NCBI GenBank assembly: GCA_029448655.1
Contig: JACCLO010000023.1
Location: 145,573-209,572 of the forward strand
Direction: 5' to 3'
Length of the DNA: 64,000 nucleotides
Source: Wolfiporia cocos
Taxonomy: Eukaryota; Basidiomycota; Agaricomycetes; Polyporales; Phaeolaceae
In this document: piece after piece, positions 12,548-21,515 of the stretch
Layout of the letters: every line of letters begins with the position of its first letter
Numbering within the stretch: position 1 is the stretch's first letter
The notes under the pieces: model-generated
The model's input: only the letters and a program-made list of their open reading frames with translations
Databases searched by the model: none
What the model was told of the DNA's origin: nothing
Program-made: the position numbers and the translations under genes

Positions 12548-12739
12548 TGACCCCCCTGAACCAAGAACTGAACCTTGATGTCCTACCCTGAACTGGACCT
12601 GGACTGAACCTGAACCTAGGTTCAGTTCAGGTGGTTCAGGTTCTGAACCTTGGTTCTGAACTGAACTTCAGCAACACTAGCATGCAGATTAATCTGCTAG
12701 CTGCGGCAGATTAATCTACTGTGACAATAAAATGGTACA

Positions 12740-12822
12740 TTCAGGATTTGAACCAAGGATCTTAGCACAGATCAGAATAAGAGCATCGCAGCGTAATTAG
12801 CCAGCTGAGCCATACTGGCGAC
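12740..12822 (-). other. tRNA-like pol III box pair, left arm of element 1
   Basis: On the minus strand, an A-box-like TGGCTCAGCTGGC (12800-12812) is followed about 45 nt later by a B-box-like GGTTCAAATCC (12744-12754). The order and spacing are those of a tRNA promoter. The acceptor stem does not fold well, so this is a tRNA-derived repeat head, not a functional tRNA. It faces outward toward the left end of the element. Confidence 0.6.
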
Positions 12823-13110
12823 AGTTACCTGTGACCAATCAAAATATATATAACGCAAATTTTACACACAATTTCCGCAAATCATCAAGGCAACTAACTG
12901 CTACAACAAGCATAAAGAAATCAATGATAGTGGTAGCTTGATTTACCATGCTTGACCTGGAGCAACTCACCATGAGAAAGCTGAATACACTGGAATCACA
13001 GGTCTTTAGAGGCAGATTCATTTGTATTTGTGTTATGGAAGATGTTAAACTGCGAAAATGAAGTTTACAAAATACTCTATATATTGCTTAAAATGGGGCA
13101 AACACTGATT

Positions 13111-13196
13111 GCACTGTAGCTCAGTTGGCTAACGTATGCTGCGATGCTCTTATTCTGATCTGTGCTAAGGTCCTTGGTTTGAATCCTGAATGTACC
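13111..13196 (+). other. tRNA-like pol III box pair, right arm of element 1
   Basis: On the plus strand, TAGCTCAGTTGGC (13117-13129) is a near-perfect A box and GGTTTGAATCC (13176-13186) a near-perfect B box. It is the inverted counterpart of the left-arm copy and faces the right end. The two copies differ at scattered bases, consistent with age. Confidence 0.6.
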
Positions 13197-13323
13197 ATTT
13201 TATTGTCACATTAGATTAATCTGCCGCAGCTAGCAGATTAATCTGCGTGCAAACCTAGCTCGCAACTGCGATTTCTTAAGCGAAGGGCAGTTGGCAGATC
13301 AAGATAATTGACTGAAGTCCCTC

Positions 13324-14112
13324 ATCCGAGACCATACAAAAGTCTGATGTCCCAAGGGCCGGTTGATCACTGTAGCACCAGACGCAATATACAGTATGCA
13401 TGATGTAGGATAGCATGAAAAATTCGTCCCAAACAAACACTGCTCAATTTCGATGCATTGTAGTATTGACAACATTCATGCAAAAACGACTGTAATATAA
13501 GAGGTGTATGTCCTCGTGAATCACGCGTGCACAGAGCGTAGCTTTGGAGGAGGCCTGAAGCTCCGAGGCTTTCGATGGCACTTCCACAAAAGGACCTCGG
13601 CCTTATCCTACATATATAAGTCTGACCCAAAAGGCCTTTGTTCTGTGTGCACAAAAATCCGCTCAAAATAGCACCAGGTATTGAACTTCTAATAGTCGGA
13701 GATAATCGAAAAAAACTCTCATAGATTGTTCGAGTCATATCGACCACCCCAGGTATATTAGACTATTCAACGCTACCGTCATCCTCTTACTCACTCTCAG
13801 CGATGTCTATCCTATCAGCAACAACCTCTGTTACAGCCCTGAGCCCTTGCTGGCACTGAGATATACTCTGCATACTCTGCCTTTCCAGCAAAAGCTCGAT
13901 AATGTGCTTGATCTGGTCCGCAAGGCCCTATAGAACCTACAAGGCAGCAAAGCACATCGCCACCTGAGAGTAGTGTCGGACCTGCCATCATTTGTGAATC
14001 AGTGCCTGGTACTATGTGCGCAGACCTGTTGAATGTTAAACTTCACTCTTCGATTACTCGTATCGCCACAGTGTTAAATTTGCGTCCAACAACGGATGAC
14101 TCTCTGGCAGCA
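13324..14112. other. Unassigned sequence between mobile elements
   Basis: A minus-strand open frame of 126 codons (13367-13747) has no recognisable domain and no supporting splice structure. Nothing else can be supported. Confidence 0.3.
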
Positions 14113-14114
14113 AT

Positions 14115-14260
14115 TCTCAGTTCCAGACCTTATACCTGTGGCACCTGCAGCCCAGACATGTCCGGGCGGAGTGCGAAAAACATATTGCAGGCACCACTGG
14201 TATAAGGTCTGGTGGGTTTTGGTAGGGCAGGTGTAGGTGACCCCATCTCATGACCGCAAT
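14115..14260. repeat. MITE-like hairpin repeat, copy 1 (diverged)
   Basis: It contains its own inverted repeat CCAGACCTTATACC ... GGTATAAGGTCTGG and the core GTGCGAAAAACATATTGCA. The core is shared with 48896-49003 in the same orientation and with 14750-14880 inverted. Boundaries were not resolved because no clean target duplication was found. Confidence 0.5.
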
Positions 14261-14749
14261 ACCAACGCCTACAGTGCGCAATGCAGTCATACTCAATGAG
14301 CTCACAAACGCGAAGCCTAGCTGGCCATGTCTGTAATGTACTGTACCATCTTATAACTCCAAAACATAATGTCTGAGCTTGACGATGATGTCAACGACTG
14401 TGTTCTCCGTCTCATCAGCCAGTACCAAATGGCATAGTTTTGCTCGCTCCTAAGTGCAGGACCAGTGCCTCAGTGGCATCAAGCCACCAGTCATAAGCAC
14501 TCTGTCAGGCCCAATACTTTCTCAGTGATTAAGCGGCATGTATTTGCAGACGCGTATTGACGATTTTTTCAGCCACAATGTGCACTGCATTGAGCATATC
14601 CGTGAATTTGCTAATACCGCGATTGAACAGACTCCCGTGAGTTTACTTAGATGACATTATGACAGTCTATCAAAAAGACCAGACCCGATACAGGTAGCAC
14701 GTAAGTACAATTGTGAGGATGCATACGCACACCGCATCGCGCTGTACGT

Positions 14750-14880
14750 GCCAGCGTCGCAGTCACGAGACGGGGTCACCTACACCCACCCTGCCGAAAC
14801 CCACCAGACCTTGTACAGTGGCTGTTTGCAATATGTTTTTCGCACTCCGCTTGGGTTCTCCCGAGCAGCAGCAGCCATGT
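14750..14880. repeat. MITE-like hairpin repeat, copy 2 (inverted)
   Basis: It carries CCAGACCTTGTACAGTGGCT, TGCAATATGTTTTTCGCAC and GGGTTCTCCCGAGCAGCAGC. This is the reverse complement of most of the 48896-49003 element. Its left part (GGGGTCACCTACACC) is inverted relative to the right part of copy 1, so copies 1 and 2 form a 0.75-kb inverted pair. Confidence 0.55.
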
Positions 14881-15042
14881 GCAAGGGCTGGGGACAAGAC
14901 TACAATTGTACGTAATAGCCAGCTCGAGAGGGACTTCAGTCACAGAGATTAATTTGCAAACTGCCTTTCATTAGTGCTGTGCAGTACCTGATGTGCATAT
15001 CAATCCGGCATAGATTAATCTACCATTATGATAAAATAAACT

Positions 15043-15120
15043 GCCAACTGGGGGATTGAACCTTGAACCCCGGAGTCTGGCAACCTGGCGTATAGACAAG
15101 CCTACCACTACACCACTGCA
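15043..15120 (-). other. tRNA-like pol III box pair, left arm of element 2
   Basis: On the minus strand, GTGTAGTGGTAGGC (A-box-like) is followed by a GGTTCAATCCC B-box-like motif at usual spacing. It faces the left end of the element. No complete cloverleaf is evident. Confidence 0.5.
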
Positions 15121-15399
15121 CAATGCATTCATTGTTGTATTGTTGCATGTTTAATATCATGTGCCGACACCAAAGAAATTTTCAATCAACCAAAAACTGA
15201 GATTAATTTATTGACTGGCTTCGAAAAGTTGGTCAGATAGAGCACTAACTACACTGAAATTACACTGCAGTCATAGTTCCACATTCCACATAGAGCTAAT
15301 GAGTCCACGAGCTGAAAAATTGATGAGATTATTGTGTCAGGACAGAGTTTTGTAGAGCAGAAATTATCCGATATATATTTCAGATCCTCATCTTGTGAT

Positions 15400-15480
15400 T
15401 AGCCTTTGTAGTTTAGTGGTTATATTGTGTGTCTATTGCTTGTGTTGCTATGGTCGAAAGTTAGATACCGGCTCATGTAG
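15400..15480 (+). other. tRNA-like unit, right arm of element 2 (weak B box)
   Basis: TTGTAGTTTAGTGGTTA near 15406 is a good A box. The B-box position reads GTTAGATACC, which is degenerate. It mirrors the left unit in position and orientation, and would be called only with that context. Confidence 0.4.
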
Positions 15481-15691
15481 TTTTTAGAAATTCAAGCCAG
15501 CTTGATCTGCTCAATGCAGATTGATCTGATTTCTCCAGTGCTAGCAGAGCACATCGGTAACTGCAAAGCACTAACGAAAGGCAGTTGGTAAATCAATTTG
15601 AGTGACTGAAACTCTACAGCTCGAAGACGGAAGTCTACTGTGTTAGTACGGAGGTGTGCTGCGCTCTCAGGAAGTTCTGTGCACGTGTACA

Positions 15692-15915
15692 CTATGGTCG
15701 GAGATGGGAATCCAAGGGCTGCATCTGCCCGCATGCGAACCCTGCCACGATCAAACCTCGAGCAATATTTGGTTGAGATGTCATCATCTGGGTTGGAGAA
15801 TTTCTATTGGCATCAGGATCAGACAGGATCCTATGCTGAAGCAAACGCCCTCGGCACTTTCAGAAGCCTAGTACCTTTTTCCGGTGCCTCTGAAGTTTCT
15901 ATATACTATCGATGA
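15692..15915 (+). other. Unassigned open frame immediately upstream of the beta-prism gene
   Basis: An ATG frame of 74 codons starting MVGDGNPRAASAR ends at the stop at 15913-15915. It could be a remnant of the 5' end of the downstream gene, but shows no repeat similarity and no clear donor site. It is recorded only because of its position. Confidence 0.2.
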
Positions 15916-16892
15916 CACCGTGGCACCCAAATTGATATATTATGGTGCAAATGCCAGACTGTGCCACACTCATCTTTCCACATTTCCTCAGTGCCGTTGC
16001 TTGGACCAAAGGACCACTCCCTAAGTTGTTCTCAGTTAGATGATGATGCTTTATATATCAGGACTTGGGATATTCTCACACTACATGCAGGTTTACCTGA
16101 CATTACAGTCTGAAGTAGGTGAAATATGGTCACAATATATCCGATCAGCCAGCAGATGCGGTCATCGACATGACTGGCACCAGTAATGACATTAACCATG
16201 GATTTACTGGTGAGTACGTTGTCCCTTACTCCATTTGGTTGTGTCTCAATTATATCTGGAGACATGTATGGCTTGTGCCAGAAAGGACAACAAATCCTAC
16301 ATATGCTGTCAGTCACTTTGAACTTGTAGTGCAGGGCATCAGCAATGCTTCGCTCTGGGACTTGGCAAAAGGTGCAGGTGGCAAGTACCACTACCTGCTT
16401 CCACTGAACAATGCTGGTCAAAGGGGCAAGATTATAAGTGTTCATTTATTAAGATCACCTATTGAAATTCGCACAGTTCCTCCAAGATATAGCGGAATGA
16501 CTGGTAACATCAACAAGGACTGTGGTGGACAATACCATTACCTCATTTGGACCACAACATCCGTGATACCATCTCCCATGCTCTATGTCTCTGGGTTTGA
16601 TGTATGTTCTAATTGCTGACTGGATGCTGGATGGCAAGATATCACAGGCTGATGTCACCTTCTCAGGTGGTTTATGGAAAAGAGCCGTCTGAGGAGCCTA
16701 AAGATACAGTTGCCGAGATAAAGGGAGGAGGAAACAATATCAATACATCCTCCAAGGGAAGGTATGGTCTACTCATCCAACAACGTAGAGTTTCAGTGCC
16801 ACAGATGCATCTTTAGAGACACTGCAGATGCATCTGGGGCACTTTAAGTTATCGGAATTAGGTGCCCGTTAGTACCAAAATAAAATGTCACA

Positions 16893-16965
16893 TTCCGGGA
16901 ATCGAACCAGGAACCATGAGACCTCAGCGAAACAGCAACTGAAACCACTCAGCTAAAGCAGTTAG
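16893..16965 (-). other. tRNA-like pol III box pair, left arm of element 3
   Basis: On the minus strand, TTAGCTGAGTGGTTTC is an A-box match and GGTTCGATTCC (16898-16908) a B-box match. This is the best-preserved head in the family, but pairing of acceptor arms is poor. It faces outward. Confidence 0.6.
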
Positions 16966-17265
16966 TGAAAGGAAGATCTTGTGCAAATATATAGTCAGTA
17001 CTTGATATAATAACGGTTGTAAAAAAAATTTAACATTCTGCTCATATGTCAGTAAGCTCAAGTGTTCCTTGAACTCAGAATGCATCTCTTTATTAATGTA
17101 TCCCACAACCCATATGTATCTGCAATGAGGTAAAGATGCTGTCATAAATTACCTACAGGGCAATATGGAACATTGCACTAAGGTGTGACTTGACAATTAA
17201 CAGCTACGGCAATGAAAGGATATTAAATGGATCATATTGACAAGTATGTGACTGGATACTACGAC

Positions 17266-17335
17266 CATTTGGCGAAGTGGTACAGGTTGCGACTTCGCTG
17301 ATCCCAGGTCAAGTGTTCGAACCCTGCACAGGTAT
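17266..17335 (+). other. tRNA-like pol III box pair, right arm of element 3
   Basis: TTGGCGAAGTGGTACAGG is A-box-like and GTTCGAACCCTGC (about 17315-17327) B-box-like, in the outward orientation. The sequence differs clearly from the left unit of the same element, more than the arms differ from each other. Confidence 0.55.
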
Positions 17336-18841
17336 TTCTTGCGCAGATGCATCTTATTTTATTCAGATGCATCTAAGCAGCACGCTTCGGCATTAAGATT
17401 GCTTAGAGAGCCCCAGATGCATCTGCGGTGTCTCTAAAGACGCATCTCCGGCACTGAAGTCCCTCCAACAACAGGTTCAATAAATGTCTTAGCAGTATTC
17501 CAGATATGTGTGGATCGTCCCACAATTCTCTACCGACATAGATTTTGCATGCACTGCATTTCAGGTCGTCATTCAAAACAGCTACGATAGCAAGTGCTGG
17601 GATCTTGCTTATGGCGCGGGTGGGGCCTATCAGTATTTACTCCCTTTCAGTGACATCGGTATCGCTCCAAAGATTGTGAACATTGAACTTCTACGCTCGT
17701 CATCTCCTGTCAATATGCCTCCAACCGGCTATAGCGGGATGACAGCAAACATAAATCAAGACCTAAGCGATGATTGCCTATACTTGATTTGGCAAACAAC
17801 AGATGTGATTCTTCCGGCAAGGTATATCTCTGGTTTCAAAGTAAGTCCTTTCCAGTGTTGACATTCTTCTCACAAAGCTGAAAGCCCCTCATAGATCTGC
17901 TATGGAGACATGTTGTCTCATGAACCGTGTAACGCGGTCACCGAAATTCACGGCAAAGGCAACAATGTCGACATGGGTTTCGGCGGCAGGTATTTAACCC
18001 TGTTCTAGCGTATACCGTTGCATACTCATGGGGACGATCATCATGTAGTCATGTCTGGATCATTCCAGATTATACCACTGAAGCCCTCATTGCAGCTACC
18101 AGCTTCATGGTCATCATCCCGGGCAGTAGCGACTCCGAGCATGAGGATCCTGGTAATGGTGCAGCTGAGCTGTACCGTCACCTCAAACAAACTCCACACC
18201 AGACCACCCGGACAAGATATCTTCGATTCGCCTTCTGAGTTCGACAACCGCAGTGTCTCAACCACCGGATAGATATGCCGGTATAACCTCTAACCTCAAC
18301 ACAAGGAGAGGAGATCTAAACCGCTCTCATCTGTACGTTATATGGGAAACTGGTGGGTCTAATCATTAACTATTCTCTACCTCTCCCCAAGTTGATGACA
18401 TGCAGTCTTGGCTCCTGAGGTAACCGGCGAGTGGATGGGAGACTATGTCATGATTGGAGGCTGGGATATCTCGGGGCACAATCTTGACTACCATCCACAG
18501 CTCGCTGGGAATCTGGATGGTATTGTAGAATTAGCGTCGCGCAAGTCTACCTCATCCTTCTCTGCGTTCAACATATCAGGAAGATTCAAGCTATGGACCT
18601 CCTTAAAGCCGTTTATGTGGATCAAATGCCCTGAAAATGCTTTGTTTATCCCCGTCAAGTATCCTGGATGGGTATTTGTTCAAGGTCAGCGCTTGGGTTG
18701 CCATTCACTCGGGGAGCATGATCCTCATTATATTCCCCGCAGGAAATGACTCTCCTGGTAACAATATTGAGCAGGTTACTGGCCAAAATTGCCCTCGGTC
18801 TATAATCGACTACATTAAACAGCTGACACAAGACGCCATGG

Positions 18842-19311
18842 GCGTACCGTCATCCAAAGACCCTTCTCCTTAGGCAATGGTAACCTATGGGTACAATGCC
18901 GGGAGTGGCGAGGTGGATCCCCAGACTAGCACGCATGACTCATGGAGTAGAGAGGGGACTTGCCCCGACGTCGAGATTAACAGTTCTGGGGAGTAAGCCC
19001 CAGAACATCGCAGCTTAAGTACATGGGAGCGCATCAGCTATCTACTAGAGACCCGCCCTAAAGGCAGGGTCTGTGCGTGTGCCGGTCGCTAGTGCCGGTC
19101 GCTATCTAGTCATGTGCTACTTAGGTAAGCTATAACCATGTGACCATAACATGCAGGGGGGGCGTCCATACCGCTGCGCTACACTAAACAATGTCCATTC
19201 TGTGACACGTGACCTATGTACCCTAAGTCCCTTGGTTCGAGACAGGGGGGGTACCTATTTCTGAGAGTCTGTGACAACAGCATTATGAGGCAGACACGGA
19301 GAAGGGGAAGT
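18842..19311. mobile_element. About 470-bp insertion splitting the second PAN-like module
   Basis: Comparison with the intact module at 9345-9583 shows continuous coding there but about 470 bp of unrelated sequence here. The pentamer GACAC occurs at both edges (about 18827 and 19293), which would fit a target duplication, but the ends are not TG...CA. Internally there are a short inverted pair GACCCGCCCTAAAGGCAGGGTC and a CGGTCGCTA repeat (19081-19102). Element class is unresolved. Confidence 0.45.
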
Positions 19312-19503
19312 CGTGGCCTTCAATACTCAAGGTTGGATCAAGAATAGGATTGTGCTTCCGCTTTCCCCAAGCCCAAACCCGGCAACTTGCCTGCATGGGA
19401 TATACATCCGAGAAGTATTCCTATCCCAGTCGTACCTCCACCCAAGAGGCTTCGAACTTCATCTCAAGGTTTCGGAACCTTGCCTGGGATGTGTTGTCGT
19501 TTG

Positions 19504-20727
19504 AAAAGTGTGGCGGTGGGCTATGGCGGTGGACTATGGCGATGGGCTGTGGGCTGTGGCAGATGTAGATAACTCTTCAAATGGAGAACTCAAAGCATGA
19601 TATTGTCTATTTCATCACGAGTATCTCGCCAGTGTATTGTAGCTACTGTGCTTGATCTATGCAGCATATTCCGCCTCCTTGCTGTCTACCAGCCGGGGAC
19701 CGCAGTATTCCTTAGGAATTACGTGTAGCTTACATTTTGAGAACGATGCTGTGCTGTGCGCATTCATAGGAACTGATTATTGGGACGGATGCTCAAATTG
19801 GCCGTTAGCGAACATTTCGCTACCACCTATAGTTTGTATATGAAATGTGATCATTGTTACCCAACTAATGAACTATTGCGCCACATGCGGTCCTAAGTAT
19901 TTCATTACTCACTACTTCCATCCTGGCAATTGTAGAGGTGACTACGTGCCACCATTCTTCTCGCTTTAACTAATCACGGAATGAAGTCCTTTGGTACAAC
20001 ACAACAGATGGACATCATGCCTGCTGAGCGAATCAACAGAATGCAAGTGCGAAATAGATTGAAATAATATACGGAGCAACAAGCCACTATACGGTGCAAC
20101 ATGCGTTGACACTAACATCATCAGGTATCCATCGCGATGCCATGGTGGTCGAATCCAAAGCTTCAAACCTCAGACCGCGCTGGCGCTCGTCTGTGTGCAT
20201 GCGGGAATGATTCAATCAGAGCTTATGGTCACAGCTTGGCGACACAAGGGACACACTCACAAGTACCTCGCCTTCATAAGCATGCCTGTCAGCGGCCCTA
20301 CGTCCCAATGTGGCGCCGAAATGACGCGAGGCCCTGGAGCAAAAAGATATGTGGGCCGGCTGACTGGCTTGTCTAATAAGCATAATTGCGAGTTAGTTGG
20401 CACGAATCATGTGCACAAGAAATATTGACCCAGTTGTCTGTTGCCGTGCACTAAAAACGGCGGTCAGTGCCTAACCGAGCTTCTCACGAGATATGACGTA
20501 CAGGAGCTGCGATGCGACAGAGGGGTAAGACCGGGTGTACTGCACGTCCTGGAGGTTCACTGGGATCGTGTCTACTACTCGTCTCCCGTCCGGGAAGCTA
20601 TGCGAAGGTAGTCAGTATCACCCGTCGCAGCATTGATGGCGGTTGCGGCTGACACTAATGGCATACTACGCGCTTGGGCAGGCAAATGGAAGATGGGAAG
20701 TGCGTCCTTGAGTGCTATCCTATCCAT
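19504..20727. other. Unassigned region downstream of the beta-prism/PAN gene
   Basis: The interval 20230-20345 resembles 9990-10110, extending the duplicated segment. A GGCGGTGGGCTATGG-type short repeat occurs at 19509-19560. No intact gene was identified. Confidence 0.3.
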
Positions 20728-21515
20728 AATATAATGGGAGCTCGCGCCGTAGGCGCTCACGTGTCGCTAGCGTGCAGCTAGCGTGTCGCTCGCGTGTCGC
20801 TCGCGTTTTGCGCACATGGCGAGCACGTTTGCCGCGTGGCGTCCATGCGCGTCGTTGATCCTCCTCCCATTAGATGGGGCGCCTGCCATCCGCGGAGTTG
20901 GCCGGTGGATTCCCACGCCCGGCGCCTGCAAGGTGCGCGCGCTGTTCGTGCCCCGCACCACGGGGATTCGTGCCCCATGCCACGGGGATTTGTGCCCCAC
21001 ACCACGGGGATTCGTGCCCCACACCACGGGGATTCGTGGCCCATTCCATGGGGGTTTGTGGCCCATGCCACAGGGATTTGTGTCCTGTGGCATGGGGATT
21101 TTGTAATGTAAATACCCCACACCACGGGGATTTGTACCCCGTGCCACGGGGATTCGTGCCCTACACCACGGGGATTTTTGGCCCATGCCATGGGGGTTTG
21201 TGCCCCATGCCACGGGGATTCGTGCCCCATGCCACAGGGATTTGTGTCCTGTGGCATGGGGATTTTGTAATATAAATACTCCACACCACAGGGGTCTGTA
21301 CCCTGTGCCACAGGTATTTGCACCCCAATGCCACAGGGGTGAATTCCCACACCCAGAGCCTGCAAGGCATGCGTGCCAGTTACAGATTCTACAAGCAAAG
21401 CGACAACGATACCGAGCATCAGCGAGGTGGAGGAGTGGCTGAGTAGGCAGAGGCTAAAATATATTCCTAAGACATAACATTTGTGGCGAAGCCACAGGTA
21501 ATTAAGCTATCTGAA
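20728..21515 (+). repeat. GC-rich repeat unit 1 of a three-unit array, expanded by a minisatellite
   Basis: It starts ATAATGGGAGCTCGCGCCG and contains GCTAGCGTG/TCGCTCGCG short repeats, then TGCGCACATGGCGAGCACG. The core GGAGTTGGCCGGTGGATTCC follows, with CGCCTGCAAGG. It ends with the shared tail GAGGAGTGGCTGAG ... GTGGCGAAGCCACAGGTAA. The core followed by a B-box-like motif in unit 3 suggests a tRNA-related SINE-like repeat. The minisatellite sits between core and tail. Confidence 0.55.
20940..21350. repeat. Minisatellite of about 20-21 bp period
   Basis: About 18-20 degenerate copies of GTGCCCCATGCCACGGGGATT run head to tail. The motif is itself near-palindromic (CCCCATGCCACGGGG). A higher-order duplication is visible: the stretch ending TTTTGTAATGTAAATAC near 21110 recurs near 21285 as TTTTGTAATATAAATAC. 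Confidence 0.85.

Larger units (their letters stand above)
10558..12679. mobile_element. hAT-like non-autonomous transposon nested in element 1
   Basis: Termini TAGTGTTGCC (left) and GCAACACTA (right) are typical of hAT elements. They are flanked by 8-bp duplications GCACGCAG (10550-10557) and GCATGCAG (12680-12687), with one mismatch. The uninterrupted right arm of element 1 shows the pre-insertion sequence, confirming the junction. Subterminal regions at 10570-10710 and 12553-12670 are dense in TGAACC/GGTTCA motifs in both orientations, which could be transposase-binding repeats. The AT-rich interior (10710-11260) has no recognisable transposase; the longest frame there (minus strand, 10676-10945) is not convincing. 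Two LTR-like insertions lie within it. Confidence 0.8.
10477..13323. mobile_element. Inverted-repeat element 1 with 7-bp TSD and paired tRNA-like units; host of nested insertions
   Basis: The element is flanked by direct repeats ATCCGAG at 10470-10476 and 13324-13330. The left end reads GTAGAGTTTCAGTCA; the right end, in reverse complement, reads GAGGGACTTCAGTCA. Inverted arms of about 80 bp (10477-10557 and 13240-13323) share the tract with TTCTTAAGCGAAGGGCAGTT. Inside, the inverted arms continue as 12680-12835 and 13085-13235 and contain near-palindromes AGATTAATCT and tRNA-like boxes. The left arm is split by a hAT-like insertion (10558-12679). With that removed the element is about 720 bp, close to the sizes of elements 2 (690 bp) and 3 (681 bp). 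It has no coding capacity of its own. Confidence 0.85.
14928..15617. mobile_element. Inverted-repeat element 2 with 7-bp TSD and paired tRNA-like units
   Basis: Direct repeats AGCTCGA flank it at 14921-14927 and 15618-15624. The left end is GAGGGACTTCAGTCA; the right end in reverse complement is GTAGAGTTTCAGTCA. These are the same two termini as element 1, with the element flipped. The inverted arms share CAAACTGCCTTTCATTAGTG (left) with a close match near the right end. Inside are AGATTAATCT/AGATTGATCT near-palindromes and two tRNA-like units separated by about 280 bp of AT-rich unique sequence. It is 690 bp long with no coding capacity. Confidence 0.85.
16785..17465. mobile_element. Inverted-repeat element 3 with 7-bp TSD, inserted in an intron
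   Basis: Direct repeats CAACAAC flank it at 16778-16784 and 17466-17472. The left end is GTAGAGTTTCAGTGCC; the right end in reverse complement is GAGGGACTTCAGTGCC, the same two termini as elements 1 and 2. Arms of about 65 bp share TTTAGAGACACTGCAGATGC. AGATGCATCT palindromes recur at about 16804, 16825, 17348, 17366 and 17415. It lies between a donor at about 16761 (AAG|GTATGG) and the acceptor before 17512, so it enlarges an intron of the beta-prism gene. It is 681 bp long and non-coding. Confidence 0.85.
16046..19503 (+). pseudogene. MABP-like beta-prism repeat plus PAN-like module gene, probably decayed
   Basis: Repeated exon pairs are visible. Short exons encode [I/M]xGxxNxINxGFxG-like ends (about 16130-16214, 16668-16760, 17893-17989). 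Long exons encode W-L/I-VP...GAGGxYxYLLP...YSGMTxNIN...LYLIW (about 16263-16600, 17512-17840, 18053-18349). The GAGGxYxYL and NIN..xxYLIW signatures resemble the three-fold MABP/beta-prism fold seen in MVB12 proteins and some bacterial secreted proteins. Introns after the short exons are phase 2. The third long exon needs a frameshift at about 18190-18215. PAN-like modules follow: one at 18408-18680 (intact; AFNISGRFK), and a second starting GNDSPGNNI (18745) that is split by about 470 bp and resumes at 19313 (AFNTQGWIK, ending HGIYIR). No start exon or signal peptide was identified. A membrane- or glycan-binding role is inference only. Confidence 0.5.

Noticed and set aside
12740..17335. Six tRNA-like sequences as functional tRNA genes
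   Set aside because: A and B boxes are good but acceptor stems do not pair and the copies sit symmetrically in transposon arms, so they are treated as tRNA-derived repeat parts.
20940..21350. CRISPR-like array
   Set aside because: Tandem repeats have no unique spacers and the host is a eukaryote.
20767..21419. Minus-strand frames of 148 and 213 codons made of NPRGxG/WGTNP-type repeats, resembling a repeat protein
   Set aside because: They are translations of the 20-21-bp minisatellite, which is open in several frames on both strands; there is no start context, domain or splice evidence.
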